Source: Nemorincola caseinilytica
GTDB lineage: Bacteria > Bacteroidota > Bacteroidia > Chitinophagales > Chitinophagaceae
Assembly: GCF_039540515.1 (NCBI RefSeq)
Contig: NZ_BAABFA010000011.1
Coordinates: forward strand, 124,001 to 188,000
Direction of reading: 5' to 3'
DNA: 64,000 nt
Shown: in pieces, positions 51,728 to 59,504 of the stretch
Numbering within the stretch: the stretch's first letter is position 1
How the letters are laid out: every line of letters starts with the position of its first letter
Position numbers and translations under genes: made by a program
Notes under the pieces: model-generated
The model's database searches: none
Told to the model about the DNA's origin: nothing
What the model saw: the letters and a program-made list of their open reading frames with translations, nothing else

Positions 51728-52537
51728 TTACCACTCCATGCCGGGATATGCGCGCTGCAAGTATTGCATCTCTGCCAGTATATAGCCCAGGTGCTCTGAG
51801 TGTATACCTTTTTTACCTCCCTTCTGCATCCAGGTGGCGGCGGGCATGGCTAGGGTAGCTTCGGCAAATATCTCTGCCACTTTTTCCGTCCATTTCGCTT
51901 CCAGCTTTGTGATGTCCACACCGCCGGCATTGGCTGCGGCCACTTCGGCATCGTTCGGCATGAACAGTTCGCCGGTGTACATCCACAGGTCGTTCACGGC
52001 CTGTTGCATTCTGCTGTGGCTTTCTTCGGTACCATCGCCCAGGCGTATCACCCATTCGCTGCTCCAACGCAGGTGGTAGGTGGCCTCTTTGAGCGACTTG
52101 CCCGCTATGGCTGCCAGTGTAGTATCGGCGCTACGTTCCAGCTCGGTCCAGAACAGCACATTGAAGGCATCGTAATAGAAAGAACGTGCTACGGTATAGG
52201 CCCAGTCATTATTGGGCTGCTCCAGCAGCAGCAGGTTGTAAAATTCGTTGCCATCGCGCAGGTAGGCAAGGTCGTCCTCGTCTATGGCGGCGCCTTTGCT
52301 CACAAAGTCGTTCAGCATTACAGACGCGAATGTACCTGCCTTCGCTTCGGCAGGCAGCGCATTGAACTGCGCTGCTGCGTACTGATAAAGGCTGCGTGCG
52401 CGACCTATATGATCGAGCGATGTATTGGTGAGCGCAATGTCCTGCTCCAGGATGGGGCCATGGCCGCACCACTCGCTGATGCGGTGTCCCAGTATCAGGG
52501 CGTCGTCGGCTAATCTGAGTGTATAAATGAGGTTCAT
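51728..52537 (-). CDS. paaC: Phenylacetyl-CoA epoxidase structural subunit PaaC
   Basis: 269 residues, a ferritin-like helical protein without the iron ligands; it scaffolds PaaA. Typical stretches: LADDALILGHRISEWCGHGPILEQDIALTN, LDHIGRARSLYQYAA, and the end GIHSEHLGYILAEMQYLQRAYPGMEW. The PaaABC(E) complex epoxidises phenylacetyl-CoA in the aerobic hybrid pathway. The operon order here is paaA-paaB-(inserted gene)-paaC; paaD, paaE, paaK and the later steps are not in the window. Confidence 0.95.
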   Translation of the reverse strand: MNLIYTLRLADDALILGHRISEWCGHGPILEQDIALTNTSLDHIGRARSLYQYAAAQFNALPAEAKAGTFASVMLNDFVSKGAAIDEDDLAYLRDGNEFYNLLLLEQPNNDWAYTVARSFYYDAFNVLFWTELERSADTTLAAIAGKSLKEATYHLRWSSEWVIRLGDGTEESHSRMQQAVNDLWMYTGELFMPNDAEVAAANAGGVDITKLEAKWTEKVAEIFAEATLAMPAATWMQKGGKKGIHSEHLGYILAEMQYLQRAYPGMEW

Positions 52538-52560
52538 TATTCTGTTATTGGGAATTGGGA

Positions 52561-53018
52561 ATTAGGGATTAGGTTGTCTTTGTATGTTTCGCTCTTTAGT
52601 GACCTTGTCGAGATATGCTATATACCCATTTATCGTTTTTATGACCGTTTCGCATTGCTGTTCTATCTGCTCCAAGGTGTTTTCCGTTATATAACCTTCA
52701 TCATGTGCTACTGATAGATGTTCCAGCGTTTCTACTGCGGAACCTCTTGACTGTATAAAGAAACGCCGGGTGTCTGTATAAGTATACCTTCCATATCCTT
52801 CAGCGATATTCGCAGTTACAGATCTTGCAGATCTTGTTATTTGGGACGTTAGTGCATATTTTTCAGCATCCGGAAAGGTTCTTACAAGTTCAGATATGGT
52901 CATTCGTAACTCCCTGCCTTTTTGCCAGCAGACCAACTCTTTGAATCCTTTATAAGAATTTTGATGTTCCATTTTGCCAAATACAATACATCATCGAGAA
53001 CTGCGCCTAATTCCTAAT
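52561..53018. mobile_element. Hairpin-flanked insertion carrying a four-helix-bundle gene
   Basis: The gene at 52562-52972 is flanked by a 13-base inverted repeat with one mismatch: ATTAGGGATTAGG (52561-52573) and CCTAATTCCTAAT (53006-53018). Repetitive GGGAATT and CTAATA units continue outside. It splits paaB from paaC. This suggests a small mobile or formerly mobile unit. Confidence 0.55.
52562..52972 (-). CDS. Four-helix-bundle protein (23S rRNA intervening-sequence type)
   Basis: 136 residues. KGFKELVCWQKGRELRMTISELV, ALTSQITRSARSVTANIAEGYGRYTYTDTRRFFIQSRGSAVETLEHL is the diagnostic centre, as in the S23/IVS proteins first found inside 23S rRNA genes of spirochaetes. The fold makes a pentamer; the role is unclear, possibly nucleic-acid binding. 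It stands alone between paaB and paaC, and its flanks are inverted AT-rich repeats. Unlike the paa genes, it has no metabolic link to the pathway. Confidence 0.9.
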   Translation of the reverse strand: MEHQNSYKGFKELVCWQKGRELRMTISELVRTFPDAEKYALTSQITRSARSVTANIAEGYGRYTYTDTRRFFIQSRGSAVETLEHLSVAHDEGYITENTLEQIEQQCETVIKTINGYIAYLDKVTKERNIQRQPNP

Positions 53019-53042
53019 AACTAATACCTTAATACTTATTCG

Positions 53043-53351
53043 CTACATATACTTTACTTCGTCGGGCAGGTCGTAGAAGGTGGGGTGCCTGTATACCTTG
53101 TCATTGGCGGGATCGTACATAGACTCGGCCTCGGCGGGGTCGGAAGCATGGATGTACCTGCTTTCTACCACCCATATGCTTACACCTTCCATGCGGCGGG
53201 TATATACATCGCGGGCATTCTCTATGGCCATTTGCGCATCTGCTGCGTGCAGGCTGCCCGCATGTTTATGATCGAGGCCAGCCTTGCTGCGTATGAATAC
53301 TTCCCACAGCGGCCATTCGTTCCTGTTGCTATTCAGCTTATCGTTGGTCAT
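53043..53351 (-). CDS. paaB: Phenylacetyl-CoA epoxidase subunit PaaB
   Basis: 102 residues from ATG 53351 (MTNDKLNSNRNEWPLWEVFIRSKAGLDHKHAGSLH); the longer frame to 53591 lies within paaA and is not real. Features of PaaB: WEVFIRSKAGLDHKHAGSLHAADAQMAIENARDVYTRR and the ending VYRHPTFYDLPDEVKYM. It bridges PaaAC heterotetramers in the complex. 35 bases separate it from paaA. Confidence 0.95.
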   Translation of the reverse strand: MTNDKLNSNRNEWPLWEVFIRSKAGLDHKHAGSLHAADAQMAIENARDVYTRRMEGVSIWVVESRYIHASDPAEAESMYDPANDKVYRHPTFYDLPDEVKYM

Positions 53352-53386
53352 TTCAGTTCTTGTTCTGTTGTTGTTAGAAGCGAATG

Positions 53387-54337
53387 CTATGCTGCCTTTG
53401 TTTCGCCGGTCCTGGCCTTGCGTTTGGCAGCATGTGCCAGTGCCGCGTCGCGTACCCACTGGCCATTCTCCCATGCATTGCGGCGGGCATCTATCCTTTG
53501 CTTGTTGCAGGGGCCGTTGCCTTTTACCACGTTCCAGAATTCGTTCCAGTCTATTTTGCCAAAGTCGTAATGGCCGCGCTCTTCGTTCCACTTGATGTCC
53601 TTATCGGGCATTTCCAGGCCCAGCACTTTGGCCTGCTCTGTGGTCACGTCTACGAATTTTTGCCTCAGTTCATCGTTAGTGAAGCGCTTGATGCGCCAGC
53701 GCACGCTCTGCTCTGTATTGGGGCTTTCGGCATCGGGTGGACCGAACATCATAAGCGAAGGCCACCACCAGCGGTCGAAGGCTTCCTGCGCCATTTTGCG
53801 CTGCGCCTCGGTACCCCTTGACAACGAGAGCATTATCTCGAACCCCTGCCTCTGGTGGAAGCTCTCTTCCTTGCATACGCGCACCATGGCGCGCGCATAT
53901 GGACCGTAAGATGTGCGGCATAGGGGTACCTGGTTCATGATGGCGGCGCCATCTACCAGCCAGCCTATGGCGCCCATATCGGCCCAGGAGAGGGTAGGGT
54001 AATTGAATATAGATGAATATTTGGCCTTGCCGCTGTGCAGTTGATCGTACATCTGATCGCGGGTGATACCGAGGGTCTCGGCCGCGCTATAGAGATAAAG
54101 CCCATGGCCGGCCTCGTCCTGCACCTTTGCCAGCAATACGGCCTTGCGGCGCAGCGATGGGGCGCGGGTTATCCAGTTACCCTCGGGTAGCATACCTATT
54201 ATCTCGCTATGGGCGTGCTGCGATATCTGGCGTATGAGTGTTTTGCGGTAGTCGTCGGGCATCCAGTCCCTTGGCTCTATGCTCACTTCACGGTCTATCT
54301 TGCTGTCGAAATGCTCCTGGAAAGAGTGTACCGTCAT
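53387..54337 (-). CDS. paaA: Phenylacetyl-CoA epoxidase catalytic subunit PaaA
   Basis: 316 residues. A diiron ferritin-like enzyme; ligands lie in HAHSEIIGMLPEGNW, KVQDEAGHGLYLY (ExxH) and RVCKEESFHQRQGFE (ExxH). It places an oxygen on the phenyl ring of phenylacetyl-CoA. A basic/Ala-rich C-terminus (AALAHAAKRKARTGETKAA) is usual. First gene of the operon, with the promoter at 54359-54366. Confidence 0.97.
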   Translation of the reverse strand: MTVHSFQEHFDSKIDREVSIEPRDWMPDDYRKTLIRQISQHAHSEIIGMLPEGNWITRAPSLRRKAVLLAKVQDEAGHGLYLYSAAETLGITRDQMYDQLHSGKAKYSSIFNYPTLSWADMGAIGWLVDGAAIMNQVPLCRTSYGPYARAMVRVCKEESFHQRQGFEIMLSLSRGTEAQRKMAQEAFDRWWWPSLMMFGPPDAESPNTEQSVRWRIKRFTNDELRQKFVDVTTEQAKVLGLEMPDKDIKWNEERGHYDFGKIDWNEFWNVVKGNGPCNKQRIDARRNAWENGQWVRDAALAHAAKRKARTGETKAA

Positions 54338-54358
54338 GTATATCTGAATTTTAAACTA

Positions 54359-54366
54359 CAAATATA
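54359..54366 (-). promoter_or_regulatory. -7 box of the paa operon
   Basis: CAAATATA on the plus strand (TATATTTG on the minus) fits TAnnTTTG, 21 bases before the paaA start. Confidence 0.6.
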
Positions 54367-54439
54367 CACTATTCTGCCTAGCTGTATACTGATATTGGTC
54401 AGAACAGTGCGGCCTTACCATAGCAATAACAGGCGACCA

Positions 54440-54760
54440 TCAGAGAATGATCTCGACCCCTTCTTTTTTCACTGAATCGAGCAGGGGCGAGTCGTTATTG
54501 GAGAAAAATTGCTGTGCTCCTATGGCAAAAGGTTCTATCCGAATATCTACTTTTCTTGCCAAAAGCCAGGTTTTAGCTTTCTCATTCACGTTATTATCGT
54601 TGAAAGTATCTGAGACCAACATTACATCTATATCACTCCCTTTGTTCGCCTGGCCGCGTGCAAAACTACCATACAAAAATGCCTTCTGGATCTTTAACCC
54701 AGCCTCATTGAGTAAACGGATATATGCTTGTACCAGCCTTATTATTTCGCTTTGAGCCAT
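54440..54760 (-). CDS. MNT-type nucleotidyltransferase-domain protein
   Basis: 106 residues. The motif KAFLYGSFARGQANKGSDIDVMLVS (GSxxxG...DxD) and a later third Asp region VDIRIEPFAI are those of minimal nucleotidyltransferases. Such proteins often act as antitoxins (MntA) next to a HEPN toxin; no HEPN gene is next to this one, so it is either solitary or its partner lies elsewhere. The start at 54760 gives a normal N-terminus. Confidence 0.87.
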   Translation of the reverse strand: MAQSEIIRLVQAYIRLLNEAGLKIQKAFLYGSFARGQANKGSDIDVMLVSDTFNDNNVNEKAKTWLLARKVDIRIEPFAIGAQQFFSNNDSPLLDSVKKEGVEIIL

Positions 54761-54790
54761 AGGGTAACATGACGAATTTGGTTTTGTGAG

Positions 54791-55324
54791 CTAGCCGAAC
54801 AGTTCGCCCTGGGCGGCCTTGCCGGAGTGCCTGCGCTCATGTTCCAGCAGCCATTTTTTGATGGGTAGCCCGCCGCCATAGCCGGTAAGGCTGCCATCCT
54901 CGCCAATGACGCGGTGGCAGGGTATGATGATGGCTATGCCGTTCTCGCCATTGGCACCGGCCACAGCGCGTATGGCTTTCTCATTGCCCAGGAATATGGA
55001 TTGCTGCTTGTAAGAGCGGGTCTCGCCATAGGGGATCTGCAGCAGACCGTTCCAGACACTTTTCTGAAAATCGGTGCCGGCAAGGTGCAGCGGCAGATCG
55101 AAGTCTTTACGCGTACCCTGCCAGTACTCTTCCATCTGGGCTTCCAGCAGTGCAAAGTAGGGATGGTCGCCTTCTGCGAAATCCTTGCCGGTGTGGGTCT
55201 GTATGCGCCGCATGATACTGTCTATGCTGCGGCGGTACTGGAAGTCGAAGAGGCAGATACCATCATCGGTAGCGCCGATGCGCATCTGGCCTACGGGTGT
55301 CTTTATATGTTTCAGGGCTATCAT
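54791..55324 (-). CDS. ogt: Methylated-DNA-protein cysteine methyltransferase (Ogt-type)
   Basis: 177 residues. The C-terminal domain has LLQIPYGETRSYKQQSIFLGNEKAIRAVAGANGENGIAIIIPCHRVIGEDGSLTGYGGGL, with the acceptor Cys in PCHRVIG and the Arg-finger/HTH around KAIRAV. The N-terminal half has the ribonuclease-like fold. It repairs O6-alkylguanine in DNA by one-time transfer. Located after batC on the same strand, 12 bases apart. Confidence 0.95.
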   Translation of the reverse strand: MIALKHIKTPVGQMRIGATDDGICLFDFQYRRSIDSIMRRIQTHTGKDFAEGDHPYFALLEAQMEEYWQGTRKDFDLPLHLAGTDFQKSVWNGLLQIPYGETRSYKQQSIFLGNEKAIRAVAGANGENGIAIIIPCHRVIGEDGSLTGYGGGLPIKKWLLEHERRHSGKAAQGELFG

Positions 55325-55336
55325 GGCAGGATAAAG

Positions 55337-56107
55337 TTACCAATCCTTATCCGGCTTTACAGGAGCGCCCTTTTCTTTATTCATTTTTTCCTGCAGTTTC
55401 TTTTCTTCGTTCTGCAGGGCGTTCAGCAGTTGCTCGGCGGCCTGTTTCGATACTTTGCCGGGTTGTGGCTGTGGCTGGTCCTGTTTGTCCTTGTCCTGCT
55501 TGTTCTCGTTGGGCTGGTTCTGCTGGTCGTCTTTTTTGTCCTTTTTATCGTCTTTTTTGTCCTTGTCCTTATTCTTGTCGTCCTTTTTATCGTCCTTCTT
55601 ATCCTTGTCGTTCTTTCCGCCTCCCTCACCCTGTGCTTTCATTTTCAGTGCATAGGAGAGGTTGTACTTGGCATCGGCATCCTGCGGGTTGTTGCGCAGG
55701 GTCTGCTTGAAGGCAGTGATGGCATCGTCCCATTTCTTTTCGGCCATATAGGTGTTACCTATGTTGTAGTCGGCAGCGGCGCGGCCCTGTTTGTTCTGCG
55801 ATATCTTGCGCGCGGCATCCATCACCTTGCGCGATGAATCGAACTTCTGCTGCTGGTACAGGGTATTGCCGAGGTTGAACATGCCCGGTGTATAATTGGG
55901 GTTCTTGGCCAGGGCCTTGTTATATCTTTCGGCGGCCTCTTTGTACTTCTTCTGGTTGTAGAGGTCGTTACCATCGAGCATGTAGCGCGATACCTGCGCC
56001 TGTGCCGGTATGCCTGCCAGCAGCACAACGATACACACCAGCAGGCCGAACGCCTGCCGGACCCTCATATAGGCCGGTATGCCGGGATGGTTATATGGCC
56101 TGTTCAT
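55337..56107 (-). CDS. BatC-like TPR protein, exported
   Basis: 256 residues from ATG 56107 (overlapping the BatB stop), or 243 from ATG 56068. The signal-like segment AFGLLVCIVVLLAGIPAQA lies at ~22-40. Three TPR units follow (e.g. MLDGNDLYNQKKYKEAAERYNKALAKNP, MFNLGNTLYQQQKFDSSRKVM, ADYNIGNTYMAEKKWDDAITAFKQ). Then comes a highly charged Lys/Asp linker (~165-215), a Gln/Pro run, and a C-terminal helix. It follows the VWA gene, the standard place for BatC in aerotolerance operons. Role in the Bat complex is unknown. Confidence 0.85.
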   Translation of the reverse strand: MNRPYNHPGIPAYMRVRQAFGLLVCIVVLLAGIPAQAQVSRYMLDGNDLYNQKKYKEAAERYNKALAKNPNYTPGMFNLGNTLYQQQKFDSSRKVMDAARKISQNKQGRAAADYNIGNTYMAEKKWDDAITAFKQTLRNNPQDADAKYNLSYALKMKAQGEGGGKNDKDKKDDKKDDKNKDKDKKDDKKDKKDDQQNQPNENKQDKDKQDQPQPQPGKVSKQAAEQLLNALQNEEKKLQEKMNKEKGAPVKPDKDW

Positions 56108-57113
56108 TCGTCCTCTTTTTTGAGATATTCCTGGCACCGGGTAGCAGCCACTCTACCAGCAGCAGCAGCAGGCCCACGCCCAGGAAGTATTGAAAATAAC
56201 TGGTGAAATCGGTGAACATAATGCTACCAAGGTTCTTTTGCTCCATGCCTTCCAGCGCATTGTTCAGTTTTGCGGCCACGGCATCGGTATTATCCAGCAG
56301 GGAGTAGGTGCCATGGCCCGCGCGCGATATGGAGCGCAGCGCATCTTCATTGAGCTTGCTGATGACGGGGTTGCCGTTCTCATCGAGCTTGGCAGAGTTG
56401 GTGGCGGGATCGAAGAGGGTAGTACCCTGTGGAGAGCCTATGCCCACCGTGTGTATGACCACACCCTCGGCAGCGGCCTGTTTGGCAGCCTCTTCGGCCT
56501 GGGTATCGTGGTCCTCGCCGTCAGATATCACTATCATCGACTTGTACTTGCGCTCGTTGCGGGTAAAGGCATCGGTACCCATCTGTATGGCCTCTGATAT
56601 GACGGTACCCTGGTAGGGCACCATATCGGGCGATACGCTCTGCAGTATCATCTTCAGCGCGCTATAGTCTATGGTGAGCGGTACTTGCATGTACGACCTG
56701 CCTGCGAATACCACCAGCGCCACACGGTCGTTGCTCATTTTGTCCGTGAGGCTCATTATCAGTTGTTTGGCGCGTGTGAGGCGGTCGGGCTGAATGTCCT
56801 TTGCCAGCATGCTCTTGCTCACGTCCAGCGCTATGACCACATCTACACCTTTGCGCTCGGTACGCTCGGTCTTGTCGCCCATGCGCAGGTTGGCCCAGCC
56901 AATGACCATGGCCGAGAAGGCTATGCACAGCAGTATGAACCGCAATGTATTGCGGCCGGGGATGTAGCCGAGTATCTGCCCGCCTACTACCTGCTCGTCG
57001 CCAATGCGCTGCAGGCGTTTTTTTCGCCAGTATACTATACCGGCGAACAGGCCTATGAGCACGGGCAGCAGTGCGAGAACGTATAGATATTCTATATGCT
57101 GGAACTGGAACAT
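56091..57113 (-). CDS. BatB-like von Willebrand factor A membrane protein
   Basis: 340 residues. One TM at ~10-28, a second at ~58-75, the VWA domain at ~85-280 with MIDAS DVSKSM (D-x-S-x-S) and a matching SDGEDHD loop, and a last TM at ~310-328 (FQYFLGVGLLLLLVEWLLPG). Related Bat proteins of Bacteroidota affect aerotolerance and envelope integrity. batA, normally upstream, is absent: a -7 box lies 11 bases before the start, and the next upstream gene is divergent aspS. Confidence 0.88.
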   Translation of the reverse strand: MFQFQHIEYLYVLALLPVLIGLFAGIVYWRKKRLQRIGDEQVVGGQILGYIPGRNTLRFILLCIAFSAMVIGWANLRMGDKTERTERKGVDVVIALDVSKSMLAKDIQPDRLTRAKQLIMSLTDKMSNDRVALVVFAGRSYMQVPLTIDYSALKMILQSVSPDMVPYQGTVISEAIQMGTDAFTRNERKYKSMIVISDGEDHDTQAEEAAKQAAAEGVVIHTVGIGSPQGTTLFDPATNSAKLDENGNPVISKLNEDALRSISRAGHGTYSLLDNTDAVAAKLNNALEGMEQKNLGSIMFTDFTSYFQYFLGVGLLLLLVEWLLPGARNISKKRTNEQAI

Positions 57114-57123
57114 GATCGGGACA

Positions 57124-57131
57124 CAAATTTA
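57124..57131 (-). promoter_or_regulatory. -7 box of batB
   Basis: CAAATTTA on the plus strand (TAAATTTG on the minus) fits TAnnTTTG, only 11 bases before the start, so the message would be almost leaderless. Confidence 0.5.
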
Positions 57132-57248
57132 GTCGGGAGGTTCATAAATACACCATCAAAAAAAGAGATCTTTAATTTTTTTAACAAGTACTTTCCGATC
57201 TGACTGCAAAGGCAAATTTCGTATGCTGCCGGTAGGGGCATCGCCGTC

Positions 57249-57287
57249 AAGCCTCACCCCGGCCCTCTCCGGTTGGAGAGGGAGAGC
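57249..57287. repeat. G/C-rich palindromic intergenic repeat
   Basis: AAGCCTCACCCCGG, then CCCTCTCC-GGTT-GGAGAGGG (57263-57282): the same family as 47221-47258 with a changed loop. Confidence 0.65.
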
Positions 57288-57440
57288 CAATGTCCGCGCG
57301 GTCGCGCGGATGTTATTTGCACAAAAAAATACAAAGACCTGAAAATTATTGTCCCGTAGAAACGATCGTATCAGAGGCCCTTCATGTAGCTATACTTATT
57401 AATAACTATCTTCGCACTCCTTTTATAAAAAGTACATTTT

Positions 57441-59216
57441 ATGTATCGTACACACACATGTGGTGAGCTGCGTATGCAGCATGTGGGCACAGAGGTGGCA
57501 ATGGCAGGCTGGGTGCAGGCCGTGCGGAAATTCGGCAGTATAACCTTCGTGGACCTGCGCGACCGTTACGGGGTGACCCAGCTATACTTCAACGAGCAAC
57601 TGAACACACAACTGGATAATAGCCCTCTGGGCCGCGAATTCGTACTGCAGGCCAAGGGCAAGGTAATAGAGCGTACCAATAAGAACAGTAAGATACCTAC
57701 CGGGGATATAGAGATAGAGGTGACCGGCTTCTCTGTGCTGAACAGTGCGGTGACACCACCCTTCACGATAGAAGAAGATACCGATGGCGGCGACGAGCTG
57801 CGCATGAAGTACCGCTACCTGGACCTGCGCCGCCCTACGCTGCGCCGCAACCTGGAGCTGCGCTACAGGGTGAACCGCTCTGTACGCAATTACCTGGATA
57901 CGCAGGGCTTCTGGGATATAGAGACCCCCTTCCTTATACGCAGCACGCCAGAGGGCGCGCGCGACTTCGTAGTACCGAGCCGCATGAACGAGGGGCAATT
58001 CTACGCCCTGCCGCAAAGCCCGCAGACCTTCAAGCAACTGCTGATGGTGAGCGGCTATGACCGGTACTACCAGGTAGTGAAGTGCTTCAGGGATGAGGAC
58101 CTGCGCGCCGACCGCCAGCCAGAGTTCACACAGGTGGACTGTGAAATGAGCTTTGTAGAGCAGGAGGATATACTGAACATCTTCGAGGGGCTTTTCAAGC
58201 ATGTCTTTAAGGATGTTAAAGGGCTGGAATTTCCCGAGGCATTTCCGCGTATGACGTGGGATGATGCGATGTGGAACTACGGCAACGACAAGCCGGACAT
58301 TCGCTTCGGGATGAAGATAGGCAACCTGAAGACACCTGTAGCTGCCAAACGCAGTGATGCGACCGATACTGCTGCACTGTGGAACGGTGAGTTCCCCGTG
58401 TTCAATAATGCAGAGACCATACTGGCCATAAGCGTACCCGGCTGCAGCGAGTATACACGCAAGCAACTGGACGAGCTGACCGAATGGGTGAAACGCCCGC
58501 AGATAGGTATGACAGGCGTGGTGTACATAAAATGTAATGCCGATGGTACCTACAAGAGCAGTGTAGATAAATTCTTCAGCGAAGAAAGACTGAAAGCGAT
58601 AGCTGCCTTCTGCAATGCACAGCCGGGTGACCTGGTACTGATGCTGGCAGGTAACGAGGCGCGTACCCGCAAGGCCATGAGCGAGCTGCGCCTGGAGATG
58701 GGCAATCGGCTGGGCCTGCGCGACCCTGATGTGTACCGCCCGCTGTGGGTGATAGATTTCCCCCTCTTCGAGCATGATGAGGATGCAGGACGCTGGGTGG
58801 CCCGCCATCACCCCTTCACATCGCCGAAGCCGGAGCATATAGAGTGGATGGGCGATATGAGCAAGTATGACGATATAAAGGCCAATGCCTATGATATGGT
58901 GCTGAACGGTACCGAGATAGGCGGTGGATCGATACGCATATTCCACCGCGAGCTGCAGGAGAAGATGTTCGCAGCGCTGGGTATGAGCAAAGAGGAGGCG
59001 CAGGAGAAATTCGGCTTCCTGCTGGGTGCGTTCGAATATGGCGCACCGCCACATGGCGGCATAGCCTTCGGTTTCGACCGTATGTGCGCCCTGCTGGGCG
59101 GGCAGGAGACGATACGCGACTTCATAGCTTTCCCCAAGAATAATGCAGGCAGGGATGTGATGCTGGACGCACCATCTTCTATAGACGATATACAGAAGAA
59201 AGAACTGGGGCTGTAA
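57441..59216 (+). CDS. aspS: Aspartyl-tRNA synthetase
   Basis: 591 residues, bacterial type. N-terminal OB-fold for the anticodon (VAMAGWVQAVRKFGSITFVDLRDRYG), class II motif 2 (YYQVVKCFRDEDLRADRQPEFTQVD) and motif 3 (PHGGIAFGFDRMCALLGG), with the bacterial insertion domain between. It charges tRNA-Asp. The HxxxxH region and the AspRS LPQSPQTFKQLLMVSG stretch are present. Discriminating or not (AspRS-ND type) cannot be told from these motifs. Ends with a terminator. Confidence 0.98.
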   Translation: MYRTHTCGELRMQHVGTEVAMAGWVQAVRKFGSITFVDLRDRYGVTQLYFNEQLNTQLDNSPLGREFVLQAKGKVIERTNKNSKIPTGDIEIEVTGFSVLNSAVTPPFTIEEDTDGGDELRMKYRYLDLRRPTLRRNLELRYRVNRSVRNYLDTQGFWDIETPFLIRSTPEGARDFVVPSRMNEGQFYALPQSPQTFKQLLMVSGYDRYYQVVKCFRDEDLRADRQPEFTQVDCEMSFVEQEDILNIFEGLFKHVFKDVKGLEFPEAFPRMTWDDAMWNYGNDKPDIRFGMKIGNLKTPVAAKRSDATDTAALWNGEFPVFNNAETILAISVPGCSEYTRKQLDELTEWVKRPQIGMTGVVYIKCNADGTYKSSVDKFFSEERLKAIAAFCNAQPGDLVLMLAGNEARTRKAMSELRLEMGNRLGLRDPDVYRPLWVIDFPLFEHDEDAGRWVARHHPFTSPKPEHIEWMGDMSKYDDIKANAYDMVLNGTEIGGGSIRIFHRELQEKMFAALGMSKEEAQEKFGFLLGAFEYGAPPHGGIAFGFDRMCALLGGQETIRDFIAFPKNNAGRDVMLDAPSSIDDIQKKELGL

Positions 59217-59237
59217 CAACTGCACCCTATAGTATGG

Positions 59238-59269
59238 AACAGGCAGGTACATCAAAGTACCTGCCTGTT
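59238..59269 (+). terminator. Terminator after aspS
   Basis: AACAGGCAGGTAC / GTACCTGCCTGTT, a perfect 13-bp stem with a 6-base loop, followed by CTTATTT. Confidence 0.85.
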
Positions 59270-59504
59270 CTTATTTATACGCCCTGCCCGGTGGGGGATA
59301 TTCAAAAAAATATTCGCCCGCCACTAACTTTATATAAATGTGCCGCGCCTTATTTACCAAGAGCATATAACACACGCTATTCTTTACACTCTTCCAGATC
59401 TGGAGCCTACCCTGTCAGGGTGTGTCTGTTGCTTTTCTCACCCATGAAGTGGTGGGGGTCATTTATTATGATCTATTTTCCAAACAACCTAAAGATCACA
59501 TTTT

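Larger units (their letters stand above)
57114..57440. other. Gene-free region between batB and aspS
   Basis: 327 bases. It holds the batB -7 box (57124-57131), the repeat at 57249-57287, a TCCGCGCG/CGCGCGGA hairpin (57293-57310) and a likely aspS promoter with TATCTTCG (57407-57414, one mismatch to TAnnTTTG). Confidence 0.6.

Noticed and set aside
53352..53591. 80-codon N-terminal extension of paaB
   Set aside because: Lies inside paaA in another frame; PaaB family starts at 53351.
54440..54760. Toxin-antitoxin HEPN/MNT pair
   Set aside because: Only the MNT half is present; both neighbours are unrelated genes.
57582..59255. 557-codon minus-strand frame across aspS
   Set aside because: Antisense of a clear aspS; product has no motif. 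Stop codons are rare in the antisense frame because of aspS codon use.
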